A program made the position numbers and the translations under genes. From Kiloniella laminariae (lineage in GTDB: Bacteria; Pseudomonadota; Alphaproteobacteria; Kiloniellales; Kiloniellaceae), in contig NZ_JAPWGY010000004.1 in NCBI RefSeq assembly GCF_027214005.1, forward strand, positions 248,001-312,000: a stretch of DNA of 64,000 bases, written 5' to 3'. Under the pieces are notes generated by a model. The model was given only the letters and a program-made list of their open reading frames with translations. It was not told the DNA's origin and did no database searches. Position 1 is the first letter of the stretch; every line of letters begins with the position of its first letter. Below are positions 16,916-26,177 of the stretch, piece by piece.

Positions 16916-19650
16916 TGGCCCAACCTTTCAAGAATATGGGGGATGTGAACCTGATCCTCTTTATAGTTTCCGGTCAGGGCGTACATGACGAGATTGATGC
17001 CAAAGCGATAGGCCAGTTCTCTTTGGCGTTCTCCGCCTCTGATCATGGGGTAGAGGGGAAAACCTTCAGGGGTCATGGCCCAGGCCTTGGCCCATTCATT
17101 TGAACCGACAAGAATTCTGGCAACGCCATCATGTCGGTAGCGATCAGTTTTCTCAGCCCAAAGGTCCCTGTTGTTATGGTGTCCGGGAAAGCTTTCCAGC
17201 AGATAAAAAGAACGGGTGAGAACGTGGTCTGGTGGAATAAGCTCCAGATCCGGGATGGCAATTTCTTTTGTCAGCCGAAGGAGATGTCGATTATTGCCCG
17301 CACTGCCAATGGCTGAATTCAGAATTGCTGTGGCTTCTCTCAAATCAAACAGGATCAGGCCACCATTCTGGATGTAGAGGTTCAGGCGGCGTTTGGCCGC
17401 AATGGATAGAAGGGGTTGCGACGGTGTTACCGGCCAATAGAGCAGCGGATAGGGAGAGAGCTGGTTCAAGTCCAGATCTATCCCGGTGACCTGGACATTT
17501 TCAACTGCTGTGCGTCGATGGAGTTGTCGAGACAAGCCTTCAAGCCCTGCCTGGCTGTTTCTGTCGACTTCGAGATCTCCGGTAATAACAAAAGCGAGAT
17601 AGGTACCAAGTGTGGCCTCAATTGCTTTGGGATCCAGAGGTTCTGATTGGGCCAGGAGAGGAGGGGGGGCAACCATGGTCAATAAAAGCAGAAAAGAAAC
17701 TGAAACGATGCTTTTTCTCACTCCTCTCATTCCGATCAGGCCGCGCAGCCAGAGGGAAAGTGACTGGTCGAGCAAAAATAGCAGCAGGGCACAGAGAAGC
17801 AGTGGGATCTGCAGGGGGCTCTCCTGTCGGTCTCCATAGATAATCTTGTCCTGTCCTGCCGCAGTTACAGCTTGTTGGGGGCGGATTGATCCGGCAAGAT
17901 TAACGGCTTTTTCAGGTTCGTTTCTGCCGTAAAATCCGGGAGGTGTCCCGGGTGTTGCTGTCACATTCCGAGAGGCTATGGGGATCGACAGGTTACTGTT
18001 TTGTGCTGGTGTGAGGGCCCCGTAGGCGTCCATCATATCATGTAAAGGCAGCTCTGCTCCCCGTTCTTCGGGGCTGATAACGCCCTGGCCGTATTCCAAA
18101 ATACGCTCGAGCATCTCGACAAACAATCCGGATAATACAAGGTTTGACCACCTGGTGTTGGCTGTGGTGTGGATCAGAACAATATGCCCCTTTCCCCGGG
18201 TTTGGGCGGTGATCAGGGGAGTGCCGTCAAGAAGGCTTGCCCAGGTCTGTTGTTCAAGTTCAGGTGTCGGTTGGGCGAGAAGCTGTCCTGAAACAGTCAC
18301 ATCAGGAGGAATTTTCAGTCCCGTTAGAGGAGAGTTTGCGGCAAAGTCCTTAATGGCCAAAGGCTGTTCCCAGGTCAGGCTCCCGGCGAGATTACGGTAG
18401 CCGCTGCGCAGGGGCACAGGCAAAAGACTATCCCGTTGTGTGGCGAGGTTGGGGCCGGCAAACCTGAGCAACAAGCCGCCCTGTTCAACCCAGTTTTGCA
18501 GGGTGGCTTCTTCTGCTGGAACAATAACTTCTTCGTCGGTGACAACGATGGCCGAAAGTTCTCGGGAAAACAGTTGTTCAAGCGGCCCGTCGCGAACATC
18601 CGTAAACAATCCCAGAGCTCTGTTGAGATAATAATGTTCCCCGAGCAGGGTGCTGTCATCAACAGCCCCGCCGCTATTGAGCAGTCCGACAGGGAAACGC
18701 CAATTGCTCCGGTCCATCAGATATTGCGTCGCTGCAGTTTCAACGCCGGAGATGCTGATTTTATGTATCCGGTTGTGAAGTTCATTCGGGAGGGTAAGCT
18801 GGGTGGTTCCTTCTGTGGCACCAGCTGCCAGAACAAGCGTCTGGGAGGCCAGTACCTCGTTGTTTCTCGACAGGGCAGTAACGATCCGTTCGTCAGACAG
18901 ATCAGAGGGCAGTCGAGCCAGTTGTACACTGAGGCCAGATCCTTCAGGGGCGACAGTCTCTATCCACAAGGGGAGAGAGACTGTTGAAGGCGCGTAGAGA
19001 GACACTTCCCCCAGACTGGTCAGATGGTTTTGCAGGATGTTGTCGGGATCGGAGGTTTGCAAGCCGGAGGATAACCAGGAAATCTGGATCGGAGCTTCTT
19101 TTTTCAAGGTTGTTTCAATCGATAACAAGGCACTGTACTGATCGGCTTCCCAGCCTCTGGGAGGCGGAAAGTGTGGTATCGTGGCAAGCAGATTTTCCAC
19201 GTTTTGAAAGCCTGTGAATTCAAAAGAGCCATCCGTGTTGGCTGCGGTGAAAAGAACGGCAACCTTTGTGTTTGTCGCTTCTATGTGGTCCAGGATTTGT
19301 CTCAGGCGATTGATCTGGTTTTGCCAGCTTGTGGCGGCAGACCAGCCGTTATCAAGCAAGATCAAAGTGGTCTGGTTTGTTGTTGGCCTTTTATCCGGTG
19401 CATATACGGGATCAGCCAAGGCCAGAATGATGAGCAGAAGTATCAGAGAGCGAAGAAGGATCAGCCACCAAACGGTTTTGAGTGGTTTGGCATTTGTGCC
19501 TTTTAATCCCATTAAAAGACGCAAGGGCGGGAAAAAAACTTTCCTTGGGGCCGGGGGGGTGATGCGCAGCAGGAGCCAGAGAGCAGGGAAACTCAACAGG
19601 CCAAGCAGAAGCCAGGGGTTGAGAAATCCGATAAGCCCGAGCTCAAGCAT
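16912..19650 (-). CDS. DUF4159 and BatA-type membrane protein
   Basis: A 912-residue inner-membrane protein. Residues about 5-90 form the BatA/Aerotolerance-type N-terminus with two membrane helices ('LGLIGFLNPWLLLGLLSFPA'). A long periplasm-facing or cytoplasmic middle follows, with a further membrane segment near residue 645-680 and a signal-like hydrophobic stretch just after. The last 230 residues are DUF4159 ('PLLYWPVTPSQPLLS', 'GGLILFDLREA'). The start at 19650 has GGAGG at a suitable distance and overlaps the DUF58 stop by 8 bases; a longer in-frame start at 19680 is less likely. It is the third gene of the moxR operon. Such proteins are thought to form a membrane complex with MoxR and DUF58 partners, but its job is not established. 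Confidence 0.88.
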   Translation of the reverse strand: MLELGLIGFLNPWLLLGLLSFPALWLLLRITPPAPRKVFFPPLRLLMGLKGTNAKPLKTVWWLILLRSLILLLIILALADPVYAPDKRPTTNQTTLILLDNGWSAATSWQNQINRLRQILDHIEATNTKVAVLFTAANTDGSFEFTGFQNVENLLATIPHFPPPRGWEADQYSALLSIETTLKKEAPIQISWLSSGLQTSDPDNILQNHLTSLGEVSLYAPSTVSLPLWIETVAPEGSGLSVQLARLPSDLSDERIVTALSRNNEVLASQTLVLAAGATEGTTQLTLPNELHNRIHKISISGVETAATQYLMDRSNWRFPVGLLNSGGAVDDSTLLGEHYYLNRALGLFTDVRDGPLEQLFSRELSAIVVTDEEVIVPAEEATLQNWVEQGGLLLRFAGPNLATQRDSLLPVPLRSGYRNLAGSLTWEQPLAIKDFAANSPLTGLKIPPDVTVSGQLLAQPTPELEQQTWASLLDGTPLITAQTRGKGHIVLIHTTANTRWSNLVLSGLFVEMLERILEYGQGVISPEERGAELPLHDMMDAYGALTPAQNSNLSIPIASRNVTATPGTPPGFYGRNEPEKAVNLAGSIRPQQAVTAAGQDKIIYGDRQESPLQIPLLLCALLLFLLDQSLSLWLRGLIGMRGVRKSIVSVSFLLLLTMVAPPPLLAQSEPLDPKAIEATLGTYLAFVITGDLEVDRNSQAGLEGLSRQLHRRTAVENVQVTGIDLDLNQLSPYPLLYWPVTPSQPLLSIAAKRRLNLYIQNGGLILFDLREATAILNSAIGSAGNNRHLLRLTKEIAIPDLELIPPDHVLTRSFYLLESFPGHHNNRDLWAEKTDRYRHDGVARILVGSNEWAKAWAMTPEGFPLYPMIRGGERQRELAYRFGINLVMYALTGNYKEDQVHIPHILERLGQ

Positions 19651-20617
19651 AGCGTCCTCCGGCTTTATTTCGCGAATCATGTGTTCTGGAGTTTATACTC
19701 TGGCGCTCTGATACATCGCTATAAAGCGACAGCAGTGCCTTGCTCGCGGGTTGGTCTGTTGCGTGGACAAGATATCTCCACCCCAGTTTTTTTGCCAATA
19801 GAGCAAGGTCTCTGTTGTGTTCTTCAATCCGCTCTTTGTAGCTTTCCCTGATTGAATCAACATCAGGATGAAGCCACTCACTACCCGTTTGGCCGCCTTT
19901 GGGGTGAGGGTCATCAAAGGGAAGTTGGAATTTCACGCGCCCGCTATAGGGCAGTTTCAGCTCTGCCGGGTCGAGAACCTGGACAAGCCAGACTTTCAAC
20001 TTCAGTGCCGCCAGGCGATCAAATGTTTCCTTTTGTTCTTCGATCGGAGAGAGGAAGTCAGAGAAACAAATCAAGGCGGCATGTGGAGCAATGTGCAGGT
20101 TGTCGGGGAGGTTATCGGGATTTCCTGCTTTCTGTTCCAGTTGCTGCGCCAGGAACCGTATCGTGGTTCTTGCTGAAGAAGGGGGACGTCCGCTTCCGGC
20201 CAGAGCAATCTTTTCGCCGCCGCGCAGTAACAACGTGGCCAGAGCGAGAGCTATGACAGAAGCTCTGTGGTGCTTGCTGCAGGATGACCAGGGGGACATC
20301 CAGTCCATACCGGGATCTCCTGCGGCCCATAGCCAGAGACTCTGCGCTGTTTCGCGTTCCTTCTGCCGGATAAAAACGCCTGAATTGTCCGCTGTGGAGC
20401 CTGCTTTGGCAGAGCGCCGCCAATCAATACTTCTGGGAATGTCGCCGGGATTGTAGCGTCGGTATTGCCAGAACTCGTCTCCCTGTCCCGGGTGCCGCCG
20501 ACCATGCGTGCCCTGAAACACTGTGGCTGCAACACGTTCTGCCTCAATCTGAAGCGGCGACAGTGTTGATGCCAGCTTCTCAGCTTCTGTTTCTCGCGTT
20601 ATCAACGGCTTGTTCAT
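19643..20617 (-). CDS. DUF58 domain-containing protein
   Basis: A 324-residue cytoplasmic protein with the DUF58 core: 'GRRHPGQGDEFWQYRRYNPG' (residues about 39-58) followed by 'DIPRSIDWRRSAK', the family signature. The rest folds like a von Willebrand factor A domain, without an obvious complete metal-site motif. DUF58 proteins are regular partners of MoxR ATPases. The gene starts 11 bases after the MoxR stop and overlaps the start of the DUF4159 gene by 8 bases, so the operon is translationally coupled. Which complex it assembles is unknown. Confidence 0.92.
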   Translation of the reverse strand: MNKPLITRETEAEKLASTLSPLQIEAERVAATVFQGTHGRRHPGQGDEFWQYRRYNPGDIPRSIDWRRSAKAGSTADNSGVFIRQKERETAQSLWLWAAGDPGMDWMSPWSSCSKHHRASVIALALATLLLRGGEKIALAGSGRPPSSARTTIRFLAQQLEQKAGNPDNLPDNLHIAPHAALICFSDFLSPIEEQKETFDRLAALKLKVWLVQVLDPAELKLPYSGRVKFQLPFDDPHPKGGQTGSEWLHPDVDSIRESYKERIEEHNRDLALLAKKLGWRYLVHATDQPASKALLSLYSDVSERQSINSRTHDSRNKAGGRYA

Positions 20618-20628
20618 ACAGTGATCCG

Positions 20629-21660
20629 CTATGTCAGAGGAGTGATCAGGCGGTTTATAATATCAGTCAGGGTGATGCCTTCGGCTCGGGCTGTGAAATC
20701 GAGATGTATTCGGTGACGCAAAACAGGCATGGCAAGAGCAACAACATCCTCAAGAGAAGGGCTTAATCGTCCCTGAAGAAGACACCGAGCCTTACTTGCC
20801 ATCAAAAGTGCCTGGCTGGCTCGAGGACCGGGGCCCCAGGCGACAAATTGCCGAACCAGTTCATCGGTGGTGTCTTCCGGGCGACCATTGCGCACCAGTG
20901 CGAGGATTCCTTCAAGAACGTCCTCACCAACCGGGATCTCTCTGACAAGTTTCTGGGCTTCAAGCAGCTCTCTGGCTGTCAGTACGGTTTCAGCAGTCGG
21001 CTCACTTGTGCCGGTTGTGGCGAGAAGCATCTGGCGTTCGGCTTCTTTGTCCGGATAGCCGACATAGATTTCGAGAAGGAAACGGTCGAGCTGTGCTTCC
21101 GGCAGAGGATAGGTCCCTTCCTGTTCCAGCGGATTCTGGGTCGCGAGAACATGGAAGGGGGCCGGCAGTTTATGGCTGATGCCTGCAACAGTTACGGTGT
21201 GTTCCTGCATCGCCTGTAAAAGGGCAGACTGTGTTCGGGGGCTAGCCCGGTTGATTTCATCGGCCATCAACAGTTGAGAGAAAACAGGACCGGGGATGAA
21301 GCGAAATGATCGCCGCCCTGTTTCATTCTCTTCGAGGACCTCTGCGCCGATGATGTCTGAAGGCATCAGATCAGGAGTACACTGGATACGCTTTTCATCC
21401 ATCGCGAAGACGATGCCGAGGTTTTCGACCAGGCGGGTTTTGGCCAGACCCGGCGCACCAACCAGCAGCGCGTGCCCACCTGCGAGCAATGTTATCAATA
21501 CCTGCTCGATGACATCTTCCTGTCCAAAGATGACTTTGCCGAGATTGCTATTGAGTTGCGCCAGGCGTTCACACAGCAGATCTGCTTTCCGGGTCAGATC
21601 GTCGCTGGTTCCCTCAGGGTCCTGTCTCAAAGTATCCTTGCTCCTGTATTTGATGTCCAT
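20629..21660 (-). CDS. MoxR-family AAA+ ATPase
   Basis: A 343-residue AAA+ ATPase of the MoxR class. The Walker A is 'GAPGLAKT' at residues 68-75, the Walker B 'LMADEINRASP' at about 130-140, and a sensor region 'VLATQNPLEQEGTYPLPEAQ' follows. MoxR proteins use ATP to remodel or mature partner complexes, usually encoded downstream, as here (DUF58, DUF4159 and a membrane protein). It is the first gene of a four-gene minus-strand operon and diverges from DUF1285 across 197 bases, where the operon promoter should lie. Confidence 0.95.
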   Translation of the reverse strand: MDIKYRSKDTLRQDPEGTSDDLTRKADLLCERLAQLNSNLGKVIFGQEDVIEQVLITLLAGGHALLVGAPGLAKTRLVENLGIVFAMDEKRIQCTPDLMPSDIIGAEVLEENETGRRSFRFIPGPVFSQLLMADEINRASPRTQSALLQAMQEHTVTVAGISHKLPAPFHVLATQNPLEQEGTYPLPEAQLDRFLLEIYVGYPDKEAERQMLLATTGTSEPTAETVLTARELLEAQKLVREIPVGEDVLEGILALVRNGRPEDTTDELVRQFVAWGPGPRASQALLMASKARCLLQGRLSPSLEDVVALAMPVLRHRIHLDFTARAEGITLTDIINRLITPLT

Positions 21661-21857
21661 ATGTCATACTCTCCCGGATAAATTGTCTTTGGATACCCGG
21701 GGTTTATTGCTCCGTGATATCCAAAGATAGTATCATGAGTCCTGCTACAGGTATGTTAACACCTTGGTTATAATGGACAGAAACACGAACTCTGCCTAGG
21801 GGAATTACCTCTTTCAGACGATTGGGTGAAGGCAGTTACCCGGAGGGCGAGCGAATT

Positions 21858-22430
21858 ATGGTAAAAGACAAACAGAACGTAACGGAAGAAGCCGCGATAA
21901 AAGCGGCTGCTGCAGCCCTGCCACTGACCAGTGATGTCGACATGAGAATCGCGCGGGATGGACAGTGGTATCACGAGGGCCGAATGATTGAGCGCAAGCC
22001 GCTTGTCCGGCTGTTTTCCACTGTTCTGCGGCAGGATAATGAGGGTGTCTACTGGCTGGTGACCCCCGTCGAACGGGCCAGAATTCTTGTGGAGGATGCT
22101 CCTTTTGTTGCCGTTGAAATACGCCATAGTGGCGAGGGGCAAAGCAGGGTCATTTCCTTTCGAAACAATGTCGATACCTGGTTTGATCTGGATGCGGATC
22201 ATCCGATTCGGTTTGAAACATCGAGTGCAACATCTGAAGAGCTGCAGAATCATAGTGAAAAACAGGTCCCGGTTCCCTATGTATTGGTGAGAGAAGGACT
22301 GGAAGCACGTTTGCTACGCTCGGTTTATTATCAACTGGTTGATCTTGCCGAAGTTCGAGAAGAAAAAATTGGTGTCTGGAGCAAAGGAAAGTTTCATGTT
22401 TTCGGGAATGTCGAACAGATAGATGAGTGA
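21858..22430 (+). CDS. DUF1285 domain-containing protein
   Basis: A 190-residue cytoplasmic protein of the DUF1285 family, recognised by 'DMRIARDGQWYHEGRMIERK' near residues 32-51, then 'LVRLFSTVLRQDNEGVYWLV' and 'VPYVLVREGLEARLLRSVYY'. The family has a two-subdomain beta-rich fold and no assigned activity. I chose the ATG at 21858, which has GGAGG upstream, over the TTG at 21822. It is the first of four plus-strand genes with tight overlaps (8 bases with the next), so it is likely co-transcribed with the CoA pyrophosphatase, DUF6111 and cca genes. Confidence 0.88.
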   Translation: MVKDKQNVTEEAAIKAAAAALPLTSDVDMRIARDGQWYHEGRMIERKPLVRLFSTVLRQDNEGVYWLVTPVERARILVEDAPFVAVEIRHSGEGQSRVISFRNNVDTWFDLDADHPIRFETSSATSEELQNHSEKQVPVPYVLVREGLEARLLRSVYYQLVDLAEVREEKIGVWSKGKFHVFGNVEQIDE

Positions 22431-23136
22431 CTGGGAAAGAAACTGGACTTCAGGGCAGCTGTCATCATTATTTGCCGGAATTTCTCCTGGTGAAGCGAAA
22501 AGGGATGCGGCGTCTGGAACTGTGATTGATGGGGGGGCGTCTCGGAGAGAGATCTTTGTCCGTGGTGATCACGACATGAATCCTGATTTTTATGAACCTG
22601 AAAGAACTCTGGTTCCTGCCGCTGTTATTGTGCCTCTGATCGAACGATCTGAAGGTTTCACCCTGTTGTTGACGCGCCGGACAGACCATCTGCATGACCA
22701 TGCGGGCCAGGTCAGTTTCCCAGGGGGGCGCATTGATCCGGGAGATCTGGATCAGGAAGATGCCGCTTTGCGGGAATTTGAAGAAGAGGTCGGTGTCCCT
22801 CGAAACCACGTTTCCCTGATTGGCCGCCTGGACACCTATATTACCCGGACGGGTTTTGAGATTACCCCCGTTGTTGGCCTTATCAAACCTCCATTTCCTG
22901 TCAATCCGGATAGTTTTGAAGTTGCTGAAGTTTTTGAAGTTCCCCTGAATTTCTTTCTCAAGCCGGGAAGCCGCCAGCGGCATAACAGGGAGTTTGAAGG
23001 ACGCAAAAGGTATTATTATGCTTTCCCTTATCAGGAATACTTTATCTGGGGGGCAACAGCAGGGATGATCGTCAATCTCTGTGATGTTCTTTCTCACCCT
23101 GAAACTCTGAATTCTGAAAGGTTGAAAAACAGCTGA
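22423..23136 (+). CDS. CoA pyrophosphatase (Nudix hydrolase)
   Basis: A 237-residue Nudix enzyme that would split CoA or acyl-CoA to adenosine 3',5'-bisphosphate and phosphopantetheine. The Nudix box runs from residue 101 to 125 (GG at 101-102, REFEEE at 117-122), and just before it the 'DHAGQVSFPGG' stretch gives the CoA-specific NuCoA motif. The C-terminal 'YYYAFPYQEYFIWGATAGM' is also conserved. The gene overlaps DUF1285 by 8 bases and the DUF6111 gene by 1 base (TGATG). Confidence 0.92.
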   Translation: MSDWERNWTSGQLSSLFAGISPGEAKRDAASGTVIDGGASRREIFVRGDHDMNPDFYEPERTLVPAAVIVPLIERSEGFTLLLTRRTDHLHDHAGQVSFPGGRIDPGDLDQEDAALREFEEEVGVPRNHVSLIGRLDTYITRTGFEITPVVGLIKPPFPVNPDSFEVAEVFEVPLNFFLKPGSRQRHNREFEGRKRYYYAFPYQEYFIWGATAGMIVNLCDVLSHPETLNSERLKNS

Positions 23137-23432
23137 TGTTGACACGACTTCTTTTGATTTTGCTGCCTGTTGTTTTGCCTTTTGCACTTTATTTTATCTA
23201 TTATCTGCTGACGCGGGGCAAAAGGACCTCTGCTGATGGAGAGCAGGCCCTGGCCGACCTTCCCTGGATCGAGCGCGGTCCCTGGGCCGGATTGTTCCTG
23301 GCGGGTGTTATTCTGTCGGGGATGGCGCTTGCATTCCATTTCTCCCTATCTACAGGCCCGGCACCGGGTGACAGCCTGACACCGCCAAAATACAATCCGC
23401 CGCCGATTGAAAAGCCTGTCTCTGATTTATGA
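23136..23432 (+). CDS. DUF6111 family small membrane protein
   Basis: A 98-residue protein with two membrane segments (residues about 3-25 and 51-70) and a Pro-rich tail ending 'KYNPPPIEKPVSDL'. It matches the DUF6111 type, small proteins placed between the Nudix and cca genes in alphaproteobacteria. Its function is not known. The ATG overlaps the Nudix stop, and its own stop overlaps the cca ATG by 4 bases (ATGA), showing tight translational coupling. Confidence 0.82.
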   Translation: MLTRLLLILLPVVLPFALYFIYYLLTRGKRTSADGEQALADLPWIERGPWAGLFLAGVILSGMALAFHFSLSTGPAPGDSLTPPKYNPPPIEKPVSDL

Positions 23433-24658
23433 CTGATACTTTTCAGCTAGAACAACAAGCCTGGATGCAGGTTCCGGAAACTCTGCGTGTTATGCAGGCT
23501 TTGGGTGCTGCAGGGCAGGATGTGAGATTCGTCGGCGGTTGTGTTCGCGATGCCCTGGCCGGACGTGAGATCAAAGATATTGATATTGCCACGCCGGATT
23601 TGCCAGAGGTGGTAATAGAGCTGCTCACGTCTGCAGGAATCAAGGCCATTCCAACGGGGATTGAACACGGCACCATCACGGCTGTTTGTAACCACAAAAC
23701 CTATGAGATCACAACGCTGCGACTGGATCTGGAAACAGATGGTCGCCATGCCAAAGTTGCCTATACCGATAACTGGGTGGAAGATGCCGCGCGTCGTGAT
23801 CTGACAATCAATGCTCTTTCCTGTTCACCCACAGGGCAGGTTTTTGATCCCTTTGGTGGAATTGAAGATCTGAGACAACGGCATGTCCGGTTTGTCGGCG
23901 ACGCAGCAACCCGGATTGAGGAAGATGCGCTGCGTCTGTTGCGTTTTTTCCGTTTTCAGGCCTGGTATGGTGGAGAGAACATCGATCCAGCCGGTCTTGC
24001 GGCAACAAGGGAGAAGGCGCATCTACTCAAGGGGCTGTCTGCAGAGCGAATTCGTTCAGAGTTGCTACGGTTACTGGCTGCGCCTGATCCTGTGCATGTC
24101 GTTCGCTCGATGTTGGAAAACGGAATTTTTCATAATTTTCTTTCCGAAGTAAAAGACACAGAGGTTTTCGAGCGCTTTATCCTGCTGGAAGGGCGGCGGG
24201 ATCCTCTGGTTCGGCTGGTTGCCCTGACGGCTGGTGCCGCCATGGAAAAATTGAAGGTTCTCCCCGAAAGGTTACGTTTTTCTGGTGCTGAACAGCAGCA
24301 TTTTCTCTCTCTTGCGTTGCCTGAACAGAGGGTAAACCTGATGTTGGAAAGGCAAGAAATGCGCCGGGTGCTTTATCGCCTGGGCGCCGGGCTGGTATCT
24401 GATCTTCTGCGTCTGAATATGGCGGTTAACTCACAGACTTTTGATTCTGACGCTGCCAGAAAAATCAAGGAGCAGATCGCGAATTGGCGCCCTGTCTTCT
24501 TTCCGCTGCAGGGGAGAGATCTTCTTGCTGCCGGGATGAAGCCCGGCCCGCGGGTCGGGCGTGTGATGAAAGCGACAGAAGAATGGTGGATTGAACAGGA
24601 TTTCAAACCCGTAGCTTCAGAATGTGTTGCTTTTGCCCTGAGCAAGGAGCGGCTCTAG
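23429..24658 (+). CDS. cca: CCA tRNA nucleotidyltransferase / poly(A) polymerase family
   Basis: A 409-residue nucleotidyltransferase that adds or repairs the 3' CCA of tRNAs. The class II signature is present: 'GGCVRDALAGREIKDIDIAT' at residues 36-55, with the metal-binding DxD at 50-52. 'RRDLTINAL' follows around residue 121 and 'GIEDLRQRHVRFVGD' and 'EDALRLLRFFRF' make the neck. The length and C-terminal part fit the alphaproteobacterial CCA-adding type; a poly(A) polymerase is the alternative. It is the last gene of the DUF1285 group, and a hairpin follows the stop. Confidence 0.9.
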   Translation: MTDTFQLEQQAWMQVPETLRVMQALGAAGQDVRFVGGCVRDALAGREIKDIDIATPDLPEVVIELLTSAGIKAIPTGIEHGTITAVCNHKTYEITTLRLDLETDGRHAKVAYTDNWVEDAARRDLTINALSCSPTGQVFDPFGGIEDLRQRHVRFVGDAATRIEEDALRLLRFFRFQAWYGGENIDPAGLAATREKAHLLKGLSAERIRSELLRLLAAPDPVHVVRSMLENGIFHNFLSEVKDTEVFERFILLEGRRDPLVRLVALTAGAAMEKLKVLPERLRFSGAEQQHFLSLALPEQRVNLMLERQEMRRVLYRLGAGLVSDLLRLNMAVNSQTFDSDAARKIKEQIANWRPVFFPLQGRDLLAAGMKPGPRVGRVMKATEEWWIEQDFKPVASECVAFALSKERL

Positions 24659-24659
24659 A

Positions 24660-24683
24660 ACAGGGGTTCTGTGTTTCCCCTGT
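24660..24683. terminator. Hairpin between cca and GNAT stops
   Basis: Inverted repeat ACAGGGG / CCCCTGT with a 10-base loop in the short gap between the convergent cca and GNAT genes. No strong T-run is visible, so it is a weak candidate. Confidence 0.45.
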
Positions 24684-25201
24684 CAGGCATAATAGCAGGT
24701 ATCGGTGTCATAGCCTTCAAGCCGAAATTCATAGATGAACTTCAGGCCGATTTTTTCGAGCACTCTGGCTGAGGCCTGGTTGCCAGGGCTGATGATTGCC
24801 ACGATTTTATCAAGCTTCAGTTCATTCCTGCCGTAATCCAGAACAGCCTGTGCCGATTCTGTGGCATAGCCCTTGGCGCAATGCTCGGGCATAAAAGCGT
24901 ATCCGATATCCGGATAATCGAGACCGGGACGGCGGACCAGACCGCACATGCCGATTGGGGCTCCGGTTTCTTTTAATTCCGTGAGGTAAAGCCCAAAGCC
25001 GTTTTTTCTATAGCTGGCGACGGGCCCTGTTGTGATGTAATCCCTTGCCTGATCAACCGTTCTGACACCCTTGTCCACGATGTATTTGATAAACGCCGGG
25101 TCATTGAGAAGCTCAAGGATAAAGGGAGCATCCTCTTCGTTGAGATAACGCAATCTCAGACGGTCAGTTTCGATCAGTGGAGTGCAAGCGTGTTGTCTCA
25201 T
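24683..25201 (-). CDS. GNAT-family N-acetyltransferase (RimJ/RimL-like)
   Basis: A 172-residue cytoplasmic acetyltransferase. The N-terminus 'ETDRLRLRYLNEEDAPFI' and the acetyl-CoA region 'GYAFMPEHCAKGYATESAQA' (around residues 101-120) are typical of the RimJ/RimL-type GNAT proteins, which acetylate N-termini or small molecules. The target is unknown. It begins 16 bases after the hemF stop on the same strand and may be read from the hemF transcript. Confidence 0.88.
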   Translation of the reverse strand: MRQHACTPLIETDRLRLRYLNEEDAPFILELLNDPAFIKYIVDKGVRTVDQARDYITTGPVASYRKNGFGLYLTELKETGAPIGMCGLVRRPGLDYPDIGYAFMPEHCAKGYATESAQAVLDYGRNELKLDKIVAIISPGNQASARVLEKIGLKFIYEFRLEGYDTDTCYYA

Positions 25202-25217
25202 TATTTCAGGTTTCTGC

Positions 25218-26117
25218 TCAGGGCCAAGCTGCCTCGGGGGGCATGGACATCAGGATGGCTTCGACGTTGCCGCCGGTTTTCAATCCGAACATAGTGCCAC
25301 GGTCATAGAGCAGATTAAATTCTGCATAGCGTCCGCGCCGGAACAATTGATGCCTGCGTTGTTCTTCAGTCCAGCTTTCCTGCATATGTCGGCGTACCAG
25401 TTGGGGATATATCTCCAGAAAAGCACGGCCGATATCCTGTGTGAAGGCGAAATCTGCAGCCCAGTCACCGGTGTTGAGGTAGTCATAGAATATACCGCCG
25501 ACGCCCCGTGCTTCGTTGCGGTGGGGAATGAAAAAGTATTCGTCACACCATTCCTTGAAGGTCGGATAGTAGCCGGGGTTATGTTTGTCGCAGGCTATTT
25601 TGAAGGCCTGGTGAAAATCTTCTGTGTCCTGTTCAACCGGATACATGGGATTCAGATCCCCGCCGCCGCCGAACCAGCTGGTGGTGGTGACGATGTGGCG
25701 GGTGTTCATGTGAACAGCCGGAACCAGGGGAGAATGCATATGGGCGACAAGGGAAATCCCGCTGGCCCAGAAGCGTCGATCTGTACTGGCGCCGGGGATT
25801 CGCTGGGCAAACTCTTCGCTGAATTCGCCCATTACGGTGGAAATGTTGACACCGACCTTTTCGAACAGGCGTCCATGCATAAGGGACATCTCGCCACCAC
25901 CGCCGCCGTCGCGTTCCCAGATCTTGCGTTCAAAACGACCCGGAGCGGGGTTGCCTCTGGATTCAAGTACAGGGCCGCTCAACTCGTCTTCCAGCGTCTC
26001 AAAGGCGGAGCAGATCTGGTCACGCAGATCCCGAAACCAGCTCTGTGCCTGTTTCTTGTGGTCTGCTGGTGCTGCATGATCAGGAAAGTCTTTGTTCGGG
26101 GCCTGGCGTTCGTACAT
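25218..26117 (-). CDS. hemF: Oxygen-dependent coproporphyrinogen III oxidase
   Basis: A 299-residue enzyme of haem synthesis: it oxidatively decarboxylates coproporphyrinogen III to protoporphyrinogen IX using oxygen. The sequence has conserved HemF stretches: '[20 protein letters not shown]' (residues about 121-140), '[15 protein letters not shown]' around 145-159, and '[20 protein letters not shown]' near the end. The length fits the family. It lies between trmL and a GNAT gene on the minus strand and is close to the bc1 operon, which needs haem. Confidence 0.96.
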   Translation of the reverse strand: MYERQAPNKDFPDHAAPADHKKQAQSWFRDLRDQICSAFETLEDELSGPVLESRGNPAPGRFERKIWERDGGGGGEMSLMHGRLFEKVGVNISTVMGEFSEEFAQRIPGASTDRRFWASGISLVAHMHSPLVPAVHMNTRHIVTTTSWFGGGGDLNPMYPVEQDTEDFHQAFKIACDKHNPGYYPTFKEWCDEYFFIPHRNEARGVGGIFYDYLNTGDWAADFAFTQDIGRAFLEIYPQLVRRHMQESWTEEQRRHQLFRRGRYAEFNLLYDRGTMFGLKTGGNVEAILMSMPPEAAWP

Positions 26118-26177
26118 TACTCTCTCGTCTTCTTGTATGTCCTGCCCTGCGGGACAGTCAGCTTGGCGAATGTAATT

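Noticed and set aside
22468-23187. Minus-strand frame opposite the CoA pyrophosphatase gene
   Set aside because: The plus-strand gene has a complete Nudix box; the minus frame is a shadow.
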